A stretch of 62,062 nucleotides of DNA. It comes from an uncultured Clostridia bacterium. GTDB taxonomy: Bacteria; Bacillota; Dehalobacteriia; UBA4068. The translations under genes were made by a program, and so were the position numbers. The DNA is taken from the NCBI GenBank assembly GCA_944393575.1, contig CALYAP010000015.1, positions 1 through 62,062 of the forward strand, in the 5' to 3' direction. The notes below the pieces were generated by a model. The model saw only the letters and a list, made by a program, of their open reading frames with translations. It searched no databases and was not told the origin of the DNA. Positions 24,851 to 33,862 of the stretch are shown here, piece after piece; position 1 is the first letter of the stretch; the number at the start of each line of letters is the position of its first letter.

Positions 24851-25765
24851 TTATTTACTTACATATTTAGCTAAAAAAGCCTTGATCGTATTCCAGTAAA
24901 GCTCCGGTGCTACCACAGAAGCCTTGCCATGATCAGCATCAGGAATGAGTAACCGCACCTTTTCACATTTAGCAGCATTATAGACCTCATCAAGCATCCA
25001 GGCTGGAACCAAACGGTCGCCCTCTCCATGAATAAAGAGCATTGGTGTTTGCGATTGGGAGACCAGATGAGAGATCGAATCATCTCTGCGCAGCCAATAG
25101 CCGTTAAAAATGCGGTTCCAAAAACTGGCAATATATAAAATGGGGAAGGTTGGCAGATGATAATTAGAGCGAAATAAATTACTGAATTCCTGCCAAATAG
25201 AACTATAACCGCAGTCCTCAATGATGGCTTTCACACTAGTGGGCAACTGCTTTTGGCCAGAGCACATCATCACTGTAGCGCCACCCATCGAAATACCATG
25301 GAGAATGATCTGGCACCCCGGGTAATATTGCTCTAGATATTCCAGCCACAACAGTAAATCCTTGCACTCATGCCAGCCCATGCCGATATATTTACCCTCG
25401 CTTTTACCATGAGCACGGGCATCAACCAGGAGGACATTATAGCCCATTGCCGCATACTGCTCGCCAAAGGTAGACATACACTTAGCATTGGCAGTATATC
25501 CATGGCAGATCACTGCCCATTTCTGGCTGCCTAAATCAGCTAGATATGCATGGAGACGCAAACCATCCGTTGAGGTTATGTAGATATCCTCAGCAGCTAC
25601 TCCATCCAGCCAGGTGGTATCAAGCCTAAAGGGCAATTTATTTTGCTTCTTAAAGTTCTTAGGCAGGATATTTTGGCCGCCTCGCTTGATACTCATATGA
25701 AAGGCCAGCCCACCACAGATGAAAGCAAGCACCAGCAGGACTACTATGATAATCAATACTGTCAT
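24851..25765 (-). CDS. Membrane-anchored alpha/beta hydrolase
   Basis: A 304-residue serine hydrolase. An N-terminal hydrophobic helix (residues 3-22) without a lipobox suggests a membrane anchor. The catalytic elbow is G-I-S-M-G-G, with an upstream C-H-G-Y oxyanion loop, and a late G-E-G-D and D-A-D-H-G complete the triad. The family is that of the YqkD-like or prolyl-oligopeptidase-type serine hydrolases. The substrate is unknown. GGGAG precedes the ATG. Confidence 0.82.
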   Translation of the reverse strand: MTVLIIIVVLLVLAFICGGLAFHMSIKRGGQNILPKNFKKQNKLPFRLDTTWLDGVAAEDIYITSTDGLRLHAYLADLGSQKWAVICHGYTANAKCMSTFGEQYAAMGYNVLLVDARAHGKSEGKYIGMGWHECKDLLLWLEYLEQYYPGCQIILHGISMGGATVMMCSGQKQLPTSVKAIIEDCGYSSIWQEFSNLFRSNYHLPTFPILYIASFWNRIFNGYWLRRDDSISHLVSQSQTPMLFIHGEGDRLVPAWMLDEVYNAAKCEKVRLLIPDADHGKASVVAPELYWNTIKAFLAKYVSK

Positions 25766-25818
25766 TTATGCTCCCTTATTAACACCTCTGCAACATTGTT
25801 AAAAGCTTATTGATATTT

Positions 25819-26304
25819 TTACCAATGACGTTTAACCACTCTTTCCAACCTGCGAGAGATATTTTTGGTACCCCAAAATTCCTCATCAGCAATTTTCTCT
25901 GTAAGGATAGTGTACAAACCAGCTCGATTACCACCAAAGACATCGGTAAAGATCTGATCGCCGATCATCGCTAACTGTTCGGGAGCCAGCTCAAGTAATT
26001 CACTTGCCCGTAGGAAGCCGCTTAAGCGCGGTTTCTTGCTATTGGCCAATACTGGTACATCCAGCCATTTACTTATTTTAGCCACTTTTTCCTGCCCGCT
26101 ATTAGAAAGAATACAAGCTTTAAAGCCAGCTTGCTTCACCATCTCGAACCAACCGGCGATATCATTATTCGGGGCATATTGATGCCAGGGGGTAATTGTA
26201 TTATCCAGATCAAAAACCAGTCCCCTAATACCTCGCCGCCACAGCAGCTCCAGATCGATATCCTGAATACGGTCAGCCTGCATATCAGGCACTAAATTAC
26301 TCAT
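25819..26304 (-). CDS. YqeG family HAD phosphatase
   Basis: A 161-residue HAD IIIA phosphatase. Motif I is F-D-L-D-N-T-I-T-P-W-H, motif II is L-S-N-S-G, a K-P segment provides motif III, and I-G-D-Q-I-F-T-D-V-F-G-G is motif IV. The family (TIGR01668) normally sits near yqeH-aroE in Bacilli; here it overlaps the asparaginase gene by four bases. The function is unproven but similar to phosphatidylglycerophosphatase Gep4. Confidence 0.9.
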   Translation of the reverse strand: MSNLVPDMQADRIQDIDLELLWRRGIRGLVFDLDNTITPWHQYAPNNDIAGWFEMVKQAGFKACILSNSGQEKVAKISKWLDVPVLANSKKPRLSGFLRASELLELAPEQLAMIGDQIFTDVFGGNRAGLYTILTEKIADEEFWGTKNISRRLERVVKRHW

Positions 26305-27314
26305 ATATCTCCCCCGCTTAGCTCAAAGACAGCTCTTATTTCCCCTACTTTATCTCCCTGACAATTATAATTATCATAAGCACTGAATTTAGCTAACTGA
26401 TCTTTTTCCTCTTTACTGAGCAAATCAAGCTCAGTCAAAATACGCATCATAGCTAATGGCATAGTGGTCATATTACCATCCTCCATTTTCAAGGCAATAG
26501 CAATATTACCATCTAAAACAGCTGCGCAATAGACGCCATCAGCACCTAATTTACCGATAATACGTCCTTTAGTTGCTGTCATCAATTCTGTACAAAAACA
26601 GCCATAACCAGCCACCATCTGGGGGTATTTACCCATAGCTTCTGTGATACGGTTAGCAGCAAGAGCCCGCCCTACTGGCAGATTAGCTGGGTTGGCCAGG
26701 TTATAATAAGCGCGAGCCATCCGAGATAACGGCATAGCAAAAACTGGCACCCCGCAGCCGTCTGTGCCAATGGTAAGCTTGTCCTCAGACAGTTCAGCAT
26801 ATTTGGCCACGGTTTTACGAATCAATAACTGTACCGGATGATCAGGACGTTGATAGGCATGATAATCCCAGTTCATATAACGGCAAATAGCCAACATACA
26901 GGCATGTTTACCAGAGCAATTATTATAAATCTTTCTTGGTGCGACTTTAGCAACCAATCGCTGCCGCCGCAGCTCTTCTGAGAAGGACAAATCCTCCCCT
27001 AAAGTATAGTCATTTTCGCTGAGGCCTATTTTAGCCAATATTGACTCCAAAGCATCAATATGGTATTGGTCGCCGATATGTGAACCACACATCACTGCCA
27101 GTTCGGCATCAGTGATCTTAAAATGATCAATAGCGCCGCATTCAACAGCAGCCGATGCTTGCAGAGGCTTAGCTGTACTACGCATATAGGTAAAATAATC
27201 CGGATCACCAATACGGTAGAGCAGCTGGCCATCGACCCCGACAATAGCGGCATTGCCCCGGATCAAATTCTCAGCAATAGGGCCGCGTCTGATCTCAATC
27301 AAAATTTCACTCAT
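26301..27314 (-). CDS. Asparaginase II family protein
   Basis: A 337-residue protein of the thermolabile L-asparaginase family (Rhizobium AnsA type), which is unrelated to the E. coli enzymes. Conserved landmarks are R-S-T-A-K-P-L-Q-A, C-G-S-H-I-G, N-N-C-S-G-K-H-A-C-M-L and T-D-G-C-G-V-P. The S-T-A-K-P and C-S-G-K-H lysines and serines are the probable nucleophile region. Expected reaction: asparagine to aspartate plus ammonia. A strong GGGG-rich site precedes the ATG. It is coupled to yqeG by an ATGA overlap. Confidence 0.88.
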   Translation of the reverse strand: MSEILIEIRRGPIAENLIRGNAAIVGVDGQLLYRIGDPDYFTYMRSTAKPLQASAAVECGAIDHFKITDAELAVMCGSHIGDQYHIDALESILAKIGLSENDYTLGEDLSFSEELRRQRLVAKVAPRKIYNNCSGKHACMLAICRYMNWDYHAYQRPDHPVQLLIRKTVAKYAELSEDKLTIGTDGCGVPVFAMPLSRMARAYYNLANPANLPVGRALAANRITEAMGKYPQMVAGYGCFCTELMTATKGRIIGKLGADGVYCAAVLDGNIAIALKMEDGNMTTMPLAMMRILTELDLLSKEEKDQLAKFSAYDNYNCQGDKVGEIRAVFELSGGDI

Positions 27315-27335
27315 CTAACCGCCCCTTTGATAAGA

Positions 27336-27360
27336 TAATCCGCAATGCTGGTGCGGATTA
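27336..27360 (-). terminator. Hairpin downstream of sigK
   Basis: A perfect 9-bp stem (27336-27344 with 27352-27360) lies 60 bp after the sigK stop on the minus strand and is followed by TCTTATC. It probably ends the sigK transcript before asparaginase. Confidence 0.5.
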
Positions 27361-27420
27361 ATCATACCTTAAGATAACTTTATAGTGTTGTTTTTCTCCA
27401 TATTATGCTATTTATCCTGC

Positions 27421-28074
27421 CTACTTATGTGCTTCGATGGCCTTAGTCAACTTTTGTACGGCTTTTTTCTCGATACGACTCACGTAAGAGCGGGAAATAC
27501 CCAGCTGACGTGCTATTTCTCTTTGGGTCTTACGAGGAGTATTATCTAGCCCATATCTGAGGCGCAGCACAAAACTTTCTTTATCATCCAGAACATAAAG
27601 ATGGTCGCGCAACAGCTTCCTTTCTTCATCCAGCTCCACCTTTTCCTCTGCGCTCATCTCCCGGCTGCCCAGGATATCGATCAAGGTCACTTCATTGCCC
27701 TCTTTATCTACTCCTACAGGGTCATAGAGTGAAACCTCTGTTTTCTGGTTGCGAATAGAGCGTAAATACATCAAAATCTCATTTTCAATACAGCGGGCAG
27801 CATAGGTTGCCAGACGAGTATTGCGGTCTAAAGAAAAGGTATTAACTCCTTTGATAAGACCGATAATACCGATCGAAATTAGGTCGTCACGGTCAATACC
27901 ACTGGTTTCAAACTTTTTACAGATATGGGCGACCAGGCGTAAGTTGTGGATAATAAGTATCCTTTTTGCTTCTTCACTGCCAGTAGCCAAGGCTCTCAGA
28001 TTAGCAGCCTCTTCTTCTTCTGTGAGCAGCGGGGGAAAAACACTGTTATGAAGATAACCCAAAAAGAATCCCAT
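27421..28074 (-). CDS. sigK: Sporulation sigma factor SigK
   Basis: Late mother-cell sigma factor for coat and cortex genes. Region 2 reads L-I-I-H-N-L-R-L-V-A-H-I, then L-A-T-Y-A-A-R-C-I-E-N-E-I-L-M-Y-L-R. The SigK-specific V-S-L-Y-D-P-V-G-V-D-K-E-G-N-E follows. Region 4 has the helix-turn-helix Q-R-E-I-A-R-Q-L-G-I-S-R-S-Y-V-S-R. The N-terminal hydrophobic G-F-F-L-G-Y-L stretch is the pro-sequence that is cleaved on activation. The gene is intact, with no skin-type element. I prefer the ATG at 28074 (217 aa); a TTG at 28098 has no ribosome site. Its neighbour is a penicillin-binding protein. Confidence 0.92.
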   Translation of the reverse strand: MGFFLGYLHNSVFPPLLTEEEEAANLRALATGSEEAKRILIIHNLRLVAHICKKFETSGIDRDDLISIGIIGLIKGVNTFSLDRNTRLATYAARCIENEILMYLRSIRNQKTEVSLYDPVGVDKEGNEVTLIDILGSREMSAEEKVELDEERKLLRDHLYVLDDKESFVLRLRYGLDNTPRKTQREIARQLGISRSYVSRIEKKAVQKLTKAIEAHK

Positions 28075-28147
28075 ATGATGTACCACTCTTTTTGACAATA
28101 TTGGTATATCATATGCGGATTATTGTTTATGGTGCTTGTATCTGCGC

Positions 28148-29878
28148 TTATATTCCTTCTAAAACAGCTAGGCCATCAATAATCTCCCGAAAAACAGCAA
28201 CTGCCGCCGCACTTCCTTCGCTTCCATCTGCAACATAAACAGAGATCACCCAGCGCGGTTCCTCAATGGGCGAAAAGCCAGTAAACCACACTCCTGCATC
28301 CTCACTGGTACCTGTTTTGCCGGCTACATCAGTATAGTTGCTAGCCGCGCCAGTTCCTGTGCCGCTAGTAACTGTCATAGTCATCATTTCTTTTAAAGTC
28401 TCAGCTGTTTTCGGTAAGATAACCTGAGTTTTAACTTCTGAAGAATATTCTTCTAGAGCATTGTTATTGTTATCATAAACCCCTTTGACCAGGCGTGGAG
28501 TCACTAGATAGCCTCCGTTGGCACAGACAGCAGTCATCACTGCTGTTTGCAGAGGAGTGATTCTGATCCCTTTTTCGCCAATAGAAGCATTGGCGATATC
28601 ACCAATAATCGATGAAGAAAAGTCAATATGGGTAGTGTCTGCAAAAGCATACCCGATAATCTCCTGCTCGGTAAGACCAAAACGAGCAGCATACTCTTTG
28701 ATCATATCCCCTCCCATGGCCAAGCCTAAACCAACAAAATAGCAGTTGCAGGACTGAGACAGGGCTTCAGTGAGTGTGATCTCTCCGTGCCCTTCATCAA
28801 ACCAACAGGCAACATCATATCCTTCCGCTAAGGTATAGGCACCATCGCAATAAAATTTTGCTTCCTGGGTGGTAGTACTATTAGCCTCGCTGGCAGTCGA
28901 CTTCTCCTCGCTAACAGAATTGTTCACAACATCAGCAGCAAAACCACCTGCCAAATGGTTTTCTTCAGCAAGGGGGAAAATATTATTTTCCAGAGCAGCA
29001 GCTGCCAAAACTATTTTAAAAGTTGAGGCAGGAGGATAAGCGGAAAAAGCTTTATTGATATAGACATCATCAGTTGCCAGATCTTCCCAGCCATAAGGGT
29101 CATAACTGGGAGATGAAACAGCAGCTAAAATATCGCCATTATTGGGATCAAGAATGACGCATGCTCCGCTCTGATCACCTAAGGCTCTTTCGGCAATCTG
29201 CTGATAATCAAGATTGATCGTTAACTGCACATTGTTATAATAGGTTTGTTCGGGATCGACCAAATATAAATTATCTGCCGAGAGATTGCCGCTAGCATCA
29301 ACAAAAGCGACAACCTGCTTATCCTGACGTCCTGTAAGATATGAATCATACTGGTATTCCAGACCGCTTGCACCATGATATTCGCCATTGGCATCAGCAG
29401 GAGATAACACTCCCAGCAAATGATTAGCAGTGCGTTCAGCACTGTAACGTACTGCTAAAGGTAAAGCTAATACTCCACGAATCTTACCTTCGCTAATAGC
29501 AGCAGTCTGAGTTGAGGAAAGTCCGGTTTTAAGAATATATGGCTCTAGGGTACGGCTATTATTGTCCTCTAATCTACTGCGGATAATATCCTCATCTATG
29601 TCTAAAACAACTGCCAAGGCAGCAGCAGTCTTTTCACTATCCTCAATCATCGTCGGGAAGACTACAAGGCAGCTTTCTTCATTGCTGGTAAGGGAACGGC
29701 CTAAAGTATCATAAAAATCACCCCGCGCATATTGATAATAATCAAAGCTGCGGGTATGCTGTTCGTCTGCCATAGCTTTAAGTTCATCGCCCTCAATTAA
29801 AGTAATATAGGCCAATCTACCCAAAATCACTATCAGTAAAGAGAGAAAAATCAGCCCAAAAGCAAAATATCTGCGCAT
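28148..29878 (-). CDS. Class B penicillin-binding protein (transpeptidase)
   Basis: A 576-residue peptidoglycan transpeptidase anchored by one N-terminal helix. A dimerisation domain precedes the transpeptidase domain. The active site is complete: S-T-F-K with the acylated Ser, S-C-N, and K-T-G-T. The layout is PBP2/SpoVD-like with no C-terminal PASTA domain. It lies directly upstream of sigK on the same strand, so a role in spore cortex or septal wall is possible but inferred. The ATG at 29878 is used because GGGAGG precedes it; that site lies inside the metK terminator hairpin, which may limit its translation. Confidence 0.88.
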   Translation of the reverse strand: MRRYFAFGLIFLSLLIVILGRLAYITLIEGDELKAMADEQHTRSFDYYQYARGDFYDTLGRSLTSNEESCLVVFPTMIEDSEKTAAALAVVLDIDEDIIRSRLEDNNSRTLEPYILKTGLSSTQTAAISEGKIRGVLALPLAVRYSAERTANHLLGVLSPADANGEYHGASGLEYQYDSYLTGRQDKQVVAFVDASGNLSADNLYLVDPEQTYYNNVQLTINLDYQQIAERALGDQSGACVILDPNNGDILAAVSSPSYDPYGWEDLATDDVYINKAFSAYPPASTFKIVLAAAALENNIFPLAEENHLAGGFAADVVNNSVSEEKSTASEANSTTTQEAKFYCDGAYTLAEGYDVACWFDEGHGEITLTEALSQSCNCYFVGLGLAMGGDMIKEYAARFGLTEQEIIGYAFADTTHIDFSSSIIGDIANASIGEKGIRITPLQTAVMTAVCANGGYLVTPRLVKGVYDNNNNALEEYSSEVKTQVILPKTAETLKEMMTMTVTSGTGTGAASNYTDVAGKTGTSEDAGVWFTGFSPIEEPRWVISVYVADGSEGSAAAVAVFREIIDGLAVLEGI

Positions 29879-29926
29879 AAAAAAGCCTCCCATCTGCATT
29901 AGTATGAGCAGAATGGGAGGCTTTTT
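29879..29926 (-). terminator. metK terminator overlapping the PBP ribosome site
   Basis: On the minus strand a 14-bp stem plus four further pairs across a one-base bulge (29926-29908 with 29897-29880) ends in six T. It begins 12 bases after the metK stop. Its 3' arm contains the GGGAGG Shine-Dalgarno sequence of the downstream PBP, and its T-run is the spacer to that gene's ATG. Confidence 0.8.
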
Positions 29927-29937
29927 ATTCCGACTAA

Positions 29938-31122
29938 CTATTTATTGAAATAGCGTAATAATTCATCTACTTTGTCAGTCTTTTCCCAAGGCATATCAAT
30001 AGTATTGAGCCCAAAATGGCCAAAAGCAGCAGTACGTTTATAAATAGGCCGGCGCAAATCAAAATTAGCGATAATAGCCGCTGGGCGAGCATCGAAAACT
30101 TGCTCCACAGCTTTGCACAGCTCTTCTTCACTGACTGTGCCTGTTCCAAAAGTATCTACCCTGATCGATACCGGCTCAGCAACACCAATAGCATAAGCTA
30201 ATTGCACCTCGGCTTTAGCTGCCAGCTTAGCCGCTACGATATTTTTGGCAATATAGCGAGCCAAGTAAGCAGCACTACGATCCACCTTCGTCGGATCTTT
30301 GCCGGAAAAGGCGCCGCCACCATGACGAGCCATGCCGCCATAAGTATCAACAATGATTTTTCTGCCGGTCAGGCCAGTATCACCTTGGGGACCACCAATG
30401 ACAAAACGGCCAGTAGGATTAATTAAATAACGGGTATGTTCATCAATGAGATGTTCCGGAATAGTTGTTTTAATCACTTTCTCAATGATATATGGACGCA
30501 GCTCGTCCAGTGACGCTTCCGCACGATGCTGTACGGAAATAACCACTGTATCTACGCGGACCGGATTATTATCATCGTCATATTCCACAGTCACCTGGCT
30601 TTTACCATCTGGTAAAAGCAGTGAATGCTCATCAGCACGCCGGACTTCAGAAAGCTTCTTGGTCAGACGATGAGCTAAGCTGATCGGCAAAGGCATCAGT
30701 TCTTCGGTCTCATTGCAGGCATAGCCAAACATCATACCCTGATCGCCAGCACCAATCTGGGAGAAAGCATCAGTCGCTCCCTCTTTCTTTTCTAGGGCTT
30801 TATCCACTCCCATAGCAATGTCGCTGGACTGCTCATCAATAGCAGTCATTACCGCACAGGTATCGCAGTCAAAACCATATTTAGCCCGCGTATAACCGAT
30901 GCCACGTATAGTCTCACGAACGACATGGGGAATATCCACATAACAATCAGTGGTGATCTCCCCAGAGACAAACACCAAGCCAGTGGTCACAAAAGTTTCA
31001 CAAGCAACTCTGCCATTGGGGTCGTCTTTTAAAATAGCATCCAAAATAGCGTCAGAGATCTGATCCGCCATTTTATCCGGATGGCCCTCTGTAACAGACT
31101 CTGAGGTAAATAATTTACTCAT
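29938..31122 (-). CDS. metK: S-adenosylmethionine synthetase
   Basis: Makes SAM from methionine and ATP. The N-terminus [12 protein letters not shown], the signature [10 protein letters not shown] and the P-loop-like G-G-G-A-F-S-G-K-D are all present. At 394 residues it is full length. GAAGGAGAGAG precedes the ATG. Only 30 bp separate it from coaBC, leaving no room for a SAM riboswitch. Confidence 0.97.
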   Translation of the reverse strand: MSKLFTSESVTEGHPDKMADQISDAILDAILKDDPNGRVACETFVTTGLVFVSGEITTDCYVDIPHVVRETIRGIGYTRAKYGFDCDTCAVMTAIDEQSSDIAMGVDKALEKKEGATDAFSQIGAGDQGMMFGYACNETEELMPLPISLAHRLTKKLSEVRRADEHSLLLPDGKSQVTVEYDDDNNPVRVDTVVISVQHRAEASLDELRPYIIEKVIKTTIPEHLIDEHTRYLINPTGRFVIGGPQGDTGLTGRKIIVDTYGGMARHGGGAFSGKDPTKVDRSAAYLARYIAKNIVAAKLAAKAEVQLAYAIGVAEPVSIRVDTFGTGTVSEEELCKAVEQVFDARPAAIIANFDLRRPIYKRTAAFGHFGLNTIDMPWEKTDKVDELLRYFNK

Positions 31123-31152
31123 GACTCTCTCCTTCTCTATAATTTAGGCATG

Positions 31153-32343
31153 TTAGCCAAGTAGTTTAACGATCAAATCAATGATCTCCTTGGCTGCCTT
31201 CTTTTTGCTCATTTTCGGGAATCGCTCAATCTTATCCCCATAAATCGCGGTGATAATATTGGTATCAACGTCAAATCCAGCACCATCTTCAAGGACATTA
31301 TTAGCTAAAACCAGATCTAGGTTTTTCTCCTTCAGTTTACCTTGGGCATATTGCTCCAGGTTGTCTGTTTCAGCAGCAAAGCCGGCTAAAAAGCGCGACC
31401 CTTTTTGCTTCCCTAGGCCAGCTAGGATATCCGGAGTCAAAACAACCTCCAAACATTGGTTTTCCGGCCCCTTTTTCAATTTATGATCAGCAACTTTTGC
31501 AGGGCGGTAATCAGCCACTGCTGCGGACATGATGACAATATCAGCATCATCATATTCATCTAAAATTGCATCTTGCATCTCTGAAGCCGACACAACATGT
31601 TTAACAGTAATTCCTGGGGGATCGTTCAAAGACACCGGACCAGCGACCAATACTACTTCAGCCCCTTCCCGGGCTGCAGCTTCAGCTAAAGCATAACCCA
31701 TTTTGCCACTACCCCGCGTGCCAATAAAACTTACCGAATCGATAAACTCATACGTTGGCCCGGCAGAGACAATAACCTTTTTGCCAGCCAGTTTGCTAGC
31801 ATTAGCAAAAAAGCCCACTATCGCCTGCTTAATTGTATCAATATCTGCCAACTGTCCTTTACGAATAGGGCTACCGGACAAGCCTGAACTATCAGGCTCA
31901 ATCATCTGCCAGCCCCGTTCTTGCAAAATAGCCATATTATGCTGAGTGGCAGGATTTTCATACATATAGGTATTCATTGCCGGAGCACAAAAGACAGGAG
32001 CATGATTAGCTAATAAAGATGCTGAAACAACTTCATCAGCAATGCCATGCGCAGCCTTGGCCATGATATTAGCAGTTGCTGGCAGCAATAAATACAGCTC
32101 GCAATCAGCTAAATCTATATGGGGAGCATGCCAATTAGCAGAGGTATCCATAATATCAGTAGCTACCGGATGCCCTGATAGAACTTTCATGGTCAAAGGC
32201 GTGATTAGCTGGCAGGCAGAAGCTGTCATCGCGATCTGCAGCTCAGCACCTGAGGCTTTCAGCCAGCTAACTATTTCCGCTGCCTTATATGCAGTAATAC
32301 CGCCAGTGATCCCGACGGTAATTTTTCTTCCTTGTAAAACCAT
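31153..32343 (-). CDS. coaBC: Phosphopantothenoylcysteine synthetase/decarboxylase
   Basis: Bifunctional coenzyme A enzyme. The N-terminal flavoprotein CoaC domain has G-I-T-G-G-I-T-A-Y-K, then the P-A-M-N-x-x-M loop as A-P-A-M-N-T-Y-M. The C-terminal CoaB domain begins near residue 190 with V-S-A-G-P-T-Y-E, followed by N-x-S-x-G-x-M-G-type residues (R-G-S-G-K-M-G). At 396 residues it is complete. It lies in the conserved gmk-rpoZ-coaBC order; priA, its frequent next gene, is replaced here by metK. Confidence 0.96.
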   Translation of the reverse strand: MVLQGRKITVGITGGITAYKAAEIVSWLKASGAELQIAMTASACQLITPLTMKVLSGHPVATDIMDTSANWHAPHIDLADCELYLLLPATANIMAKAAHGIADEVVSASLLANHAPVFCAPAMNTYMYENPATQHNMAILQERGWQMIEPDSSGLSGSPIRKGQLADIDTIKQAIVGFFANASKLAGKKVIVSAGPTYEFIDSVSFIGTRGSGKMGYALAEAAAREGAEVVLVAGPVSLNDPPGITVKHVVSASEMQDAILDEYDDADIVIMSAAVADYRPAKVADHKLKKGPENQCLEVVLTPDILAGLGKQKGSRFLAGFAAETDNLEQYAQGKLKEKNLDLVLANNVLEDGAGFDVDTNIITAIYGDKIERFPKMSKKKAAKEIIDLIVKLLG

Positions 32344-32378
32344 TGTATCTCCCTAATGAAGTATAATAGCTTGAAATA

Positions 32379-32594
32379 CTAGTTGGCATCCTTATTGGGA
32401 ACATCCATAGTCCAGGTAAGTTTACCATCCGCAATCTCTCTTAAAGCCACCGAAACAGAATTAAAGGTTGCCACATCTACTAAATCAGGGTTATTGTCAA
32501 TAAGTGATCTGGCCCTTTTAGCAGCCAAGATAACCAAGGTATATTTAGAATCTACTCTTGGCATCAGTTCCCTAAGTGACGGTTTATTAAGCAA
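32379..32594 (-). CDS. rpoZ: RNA polymerase omega subunit
   Basis: A 71-residue omega subunit with the conserved D-S-K-Y-T-L-V-I-L-A-A-K-R-A-R core. The start is TTG at 32594, seven to eight bases after a strong AAGGAGGA. It lies between gmk and coaBC as in most Firmicutes. Confidence 0.93.
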   Translation of the reverse strand: MLNKPSLRELMPRVDSKYTLVILAAKRARSLIDNNPDLVDVATFNSVSVALREIADGKLTWTMDVPNKDAN

Positions 32595-32641
32595 AGATAT
32601 TCCTCCTTAAATTAAGCACAAGAGCCAAGGCCAGCTGCTAA

Positions 32642-33232
32642 CTAATCATTATGCAGCTGACGCTCGGCTTTAACTTTAGCAATAATATCCAATACGGCAT
32701 TAGCCGTCTCTTCAATATCCGTATTTACAATACAAAAATCATATTGTTCGGCTAATTTAATTTCCTGTTCAGCTTGAGCGAGCCGAATTTTGCGCATCTC
32801 TTGGGTTTCGGAACCACGAGTGACAATGCGGCGCTCTAATTCTTCAAACGAAGGCGGAAGAATAAAAACAGAAACACCTTCGGGGCAAACAGAACGAACC
32901 TGGCTTGCCCCTTGGGTTTCTATATCAAGTAAAACATTTTTTCCTTCTTGCAATAACTTTTGTATTTCAGCCACAGGAGTACCATAGTAATTACCAAATA
33001 CTTCAGCCCATTCCAGAAATTCTCCTCTAGCTCTCTTTTGCAAAAATTCCTCTTTGCTGATAAAATAATAGTCTTTTCCGTTGACCTCTCCCCTGCGCGG
33101 GGATCTAGTTGTAGCAGATACGGAAAAAACTGTATTGGGATCTTTGGCCACCAAGGCAGCACAAACACAGCCTTTCCCTACTCCAGAAGGACCAGAAATA
33201 ATTAATAAAATACCATCAGTCGCCTTGCTCAT
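32642..33232 (-). CDS. gmk: Guanylate kinase
   Basis: Phosphorylates GMP to GDP. P-loop S-G-P-S-G-V-G-K-G near residues 13-21, then [11 protein letters not shown] and the Y-Y-G-T GMP-binding residues. At 196 residues it is normal. Its start overlaps the 3' end of remA by 17 bp with GGGGAG as ribosome site, so the two are translationally coupled. Confidence 0.96.
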   Translation of the reverse strand: MSKATDGILLIISGPSGVGKGCVCAALVAKDPNTVFSVSATTRSPRRGEVNGKDYYFISKEEFLQKRARGEFLEWAEVFGNYYGTPVAEIQKLLQEGKNVLLDIETQGASQVRSVCPEGVSVFILPPSFEELERRIVTRGSETQEMRKIRLAQAEQEIKLAEQYDFCIVNTDIEETANAVLDIIAKVKAERQLHND

Positions 33233-33497
33233 CTAACTGCTCCCCAGGATTACGCTTTGTATAATCAAAACGAGTGCTTATTGTTTCTGGTAAAAGTGCA
33301 GAAAGTATTATATGATTGCTATCAGTGACTATTATAGCACGAGTTCTTCTGCCACAGGTAGCATCGATCAACAAACTATTATCACGGGCATAGGAAATAA
33401 GCCTTTTGCTGGGGGCTGACTCCGGAGCTACAATAGCAATAATTCTCGAGGCTGAGACAAGATTGCCATAGCCGATATTTATCAAATTGATAGGCAT
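33216..33497 (-). CDS. remA: RemA-type regulator (DUF370)
   Basis: A 93-residue DNA-binding regulator of the RemA family, which in Bacillus forms rings that wrap DNA and activate matrix and osmoprotection genes. The family core [15 protein letters not shown], then [10 protein letters not shown], is present. It sits between the IHF-like gene and gmk, a conserved position. The C-terminal tail overlaps gmk. Confidence 0.93.
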   Translation of the reverse strand: MPINLINIGYGNLVSASRIIAIVAPESAPSKRLISYARDNSLLIDATCGRRTRAIIVTDSNHIILSALLPETISTRFDYTKRNPGEQLDEQGD

Positions 33498-33533
33498 ATT
33501 TTACACCTTATCAAAAGAAGCACACAGTTAAGC

Positions 33534-33842
33534 CTAGGAGAGTTTCTCCAGAAGCTGAGCTTTTTGTCTGCTACCTAATCCCTGGACACGACGAGCTTCG
33601 TCAATACCGATCTCTTCCATCAATTTAGCGGCAGTAATTTTACCAATCTGAGGAAGGCTCTCAAGCAAATATTTAACTCTCATTTTTGCATAGACTTCGT
33701 TATCAGCATCATTGAGAACTTTCTCTAAAGAAAGTTTGCCAGCCTTAAGCTGTTTACGAACTTCCATACGTTCAGAGCGGATCTTCTGAGCCTTTGCCAG
33801 TGCTTTACTTCTTTCTTCAGGGGTTAGTTTTGGGATAGCCAT
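33534..33842 (-). CDS. Integration host factor, actinobacterial type
   Basis: A 102-residue basic protein of the mIHF family. The N-terminus is a charged helix (L-T-P-E-E-R-S-K-A-L-A-K-A). The C-terminal helix-two-turn-helix core reads L-P-Q-I-G-K-I-T-A-A-K-L-M-E-E-I-G-I. Actinobacterial homologues bend DNA and shape the nucleoid. GGAGGT precedes the ATG. It lies between yicC and remA, so two small DNA-architectural proteins are encoded side by side. It differs from the E. coli IHF/HU fold. Confidence 0.9.
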   Translation of the reverse strand: MAIPKLTPEERSKALAKAQKIRSERMEVRKQLKAGKLSLEKVLNDADNEVYAKMRVKYLLESLPQIGKITAAKLMEEIGIDEARRVQGLGSRQKAQLLEKLS

Positions 33843-33862
33843 AAAAATATACCTCCATAAAT

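Noticed and set aside
28108-28130. CATATGAT upstream of sigK as a SigE -10
   Set aside because: The nearest ATA-type -35 is only about 10 bp away, too close for a SigE promoter.
31123-31152. SAM riboswitch before metK
   Set aside because: The gap to coaBC is 30 bp and has only a ribosome site.
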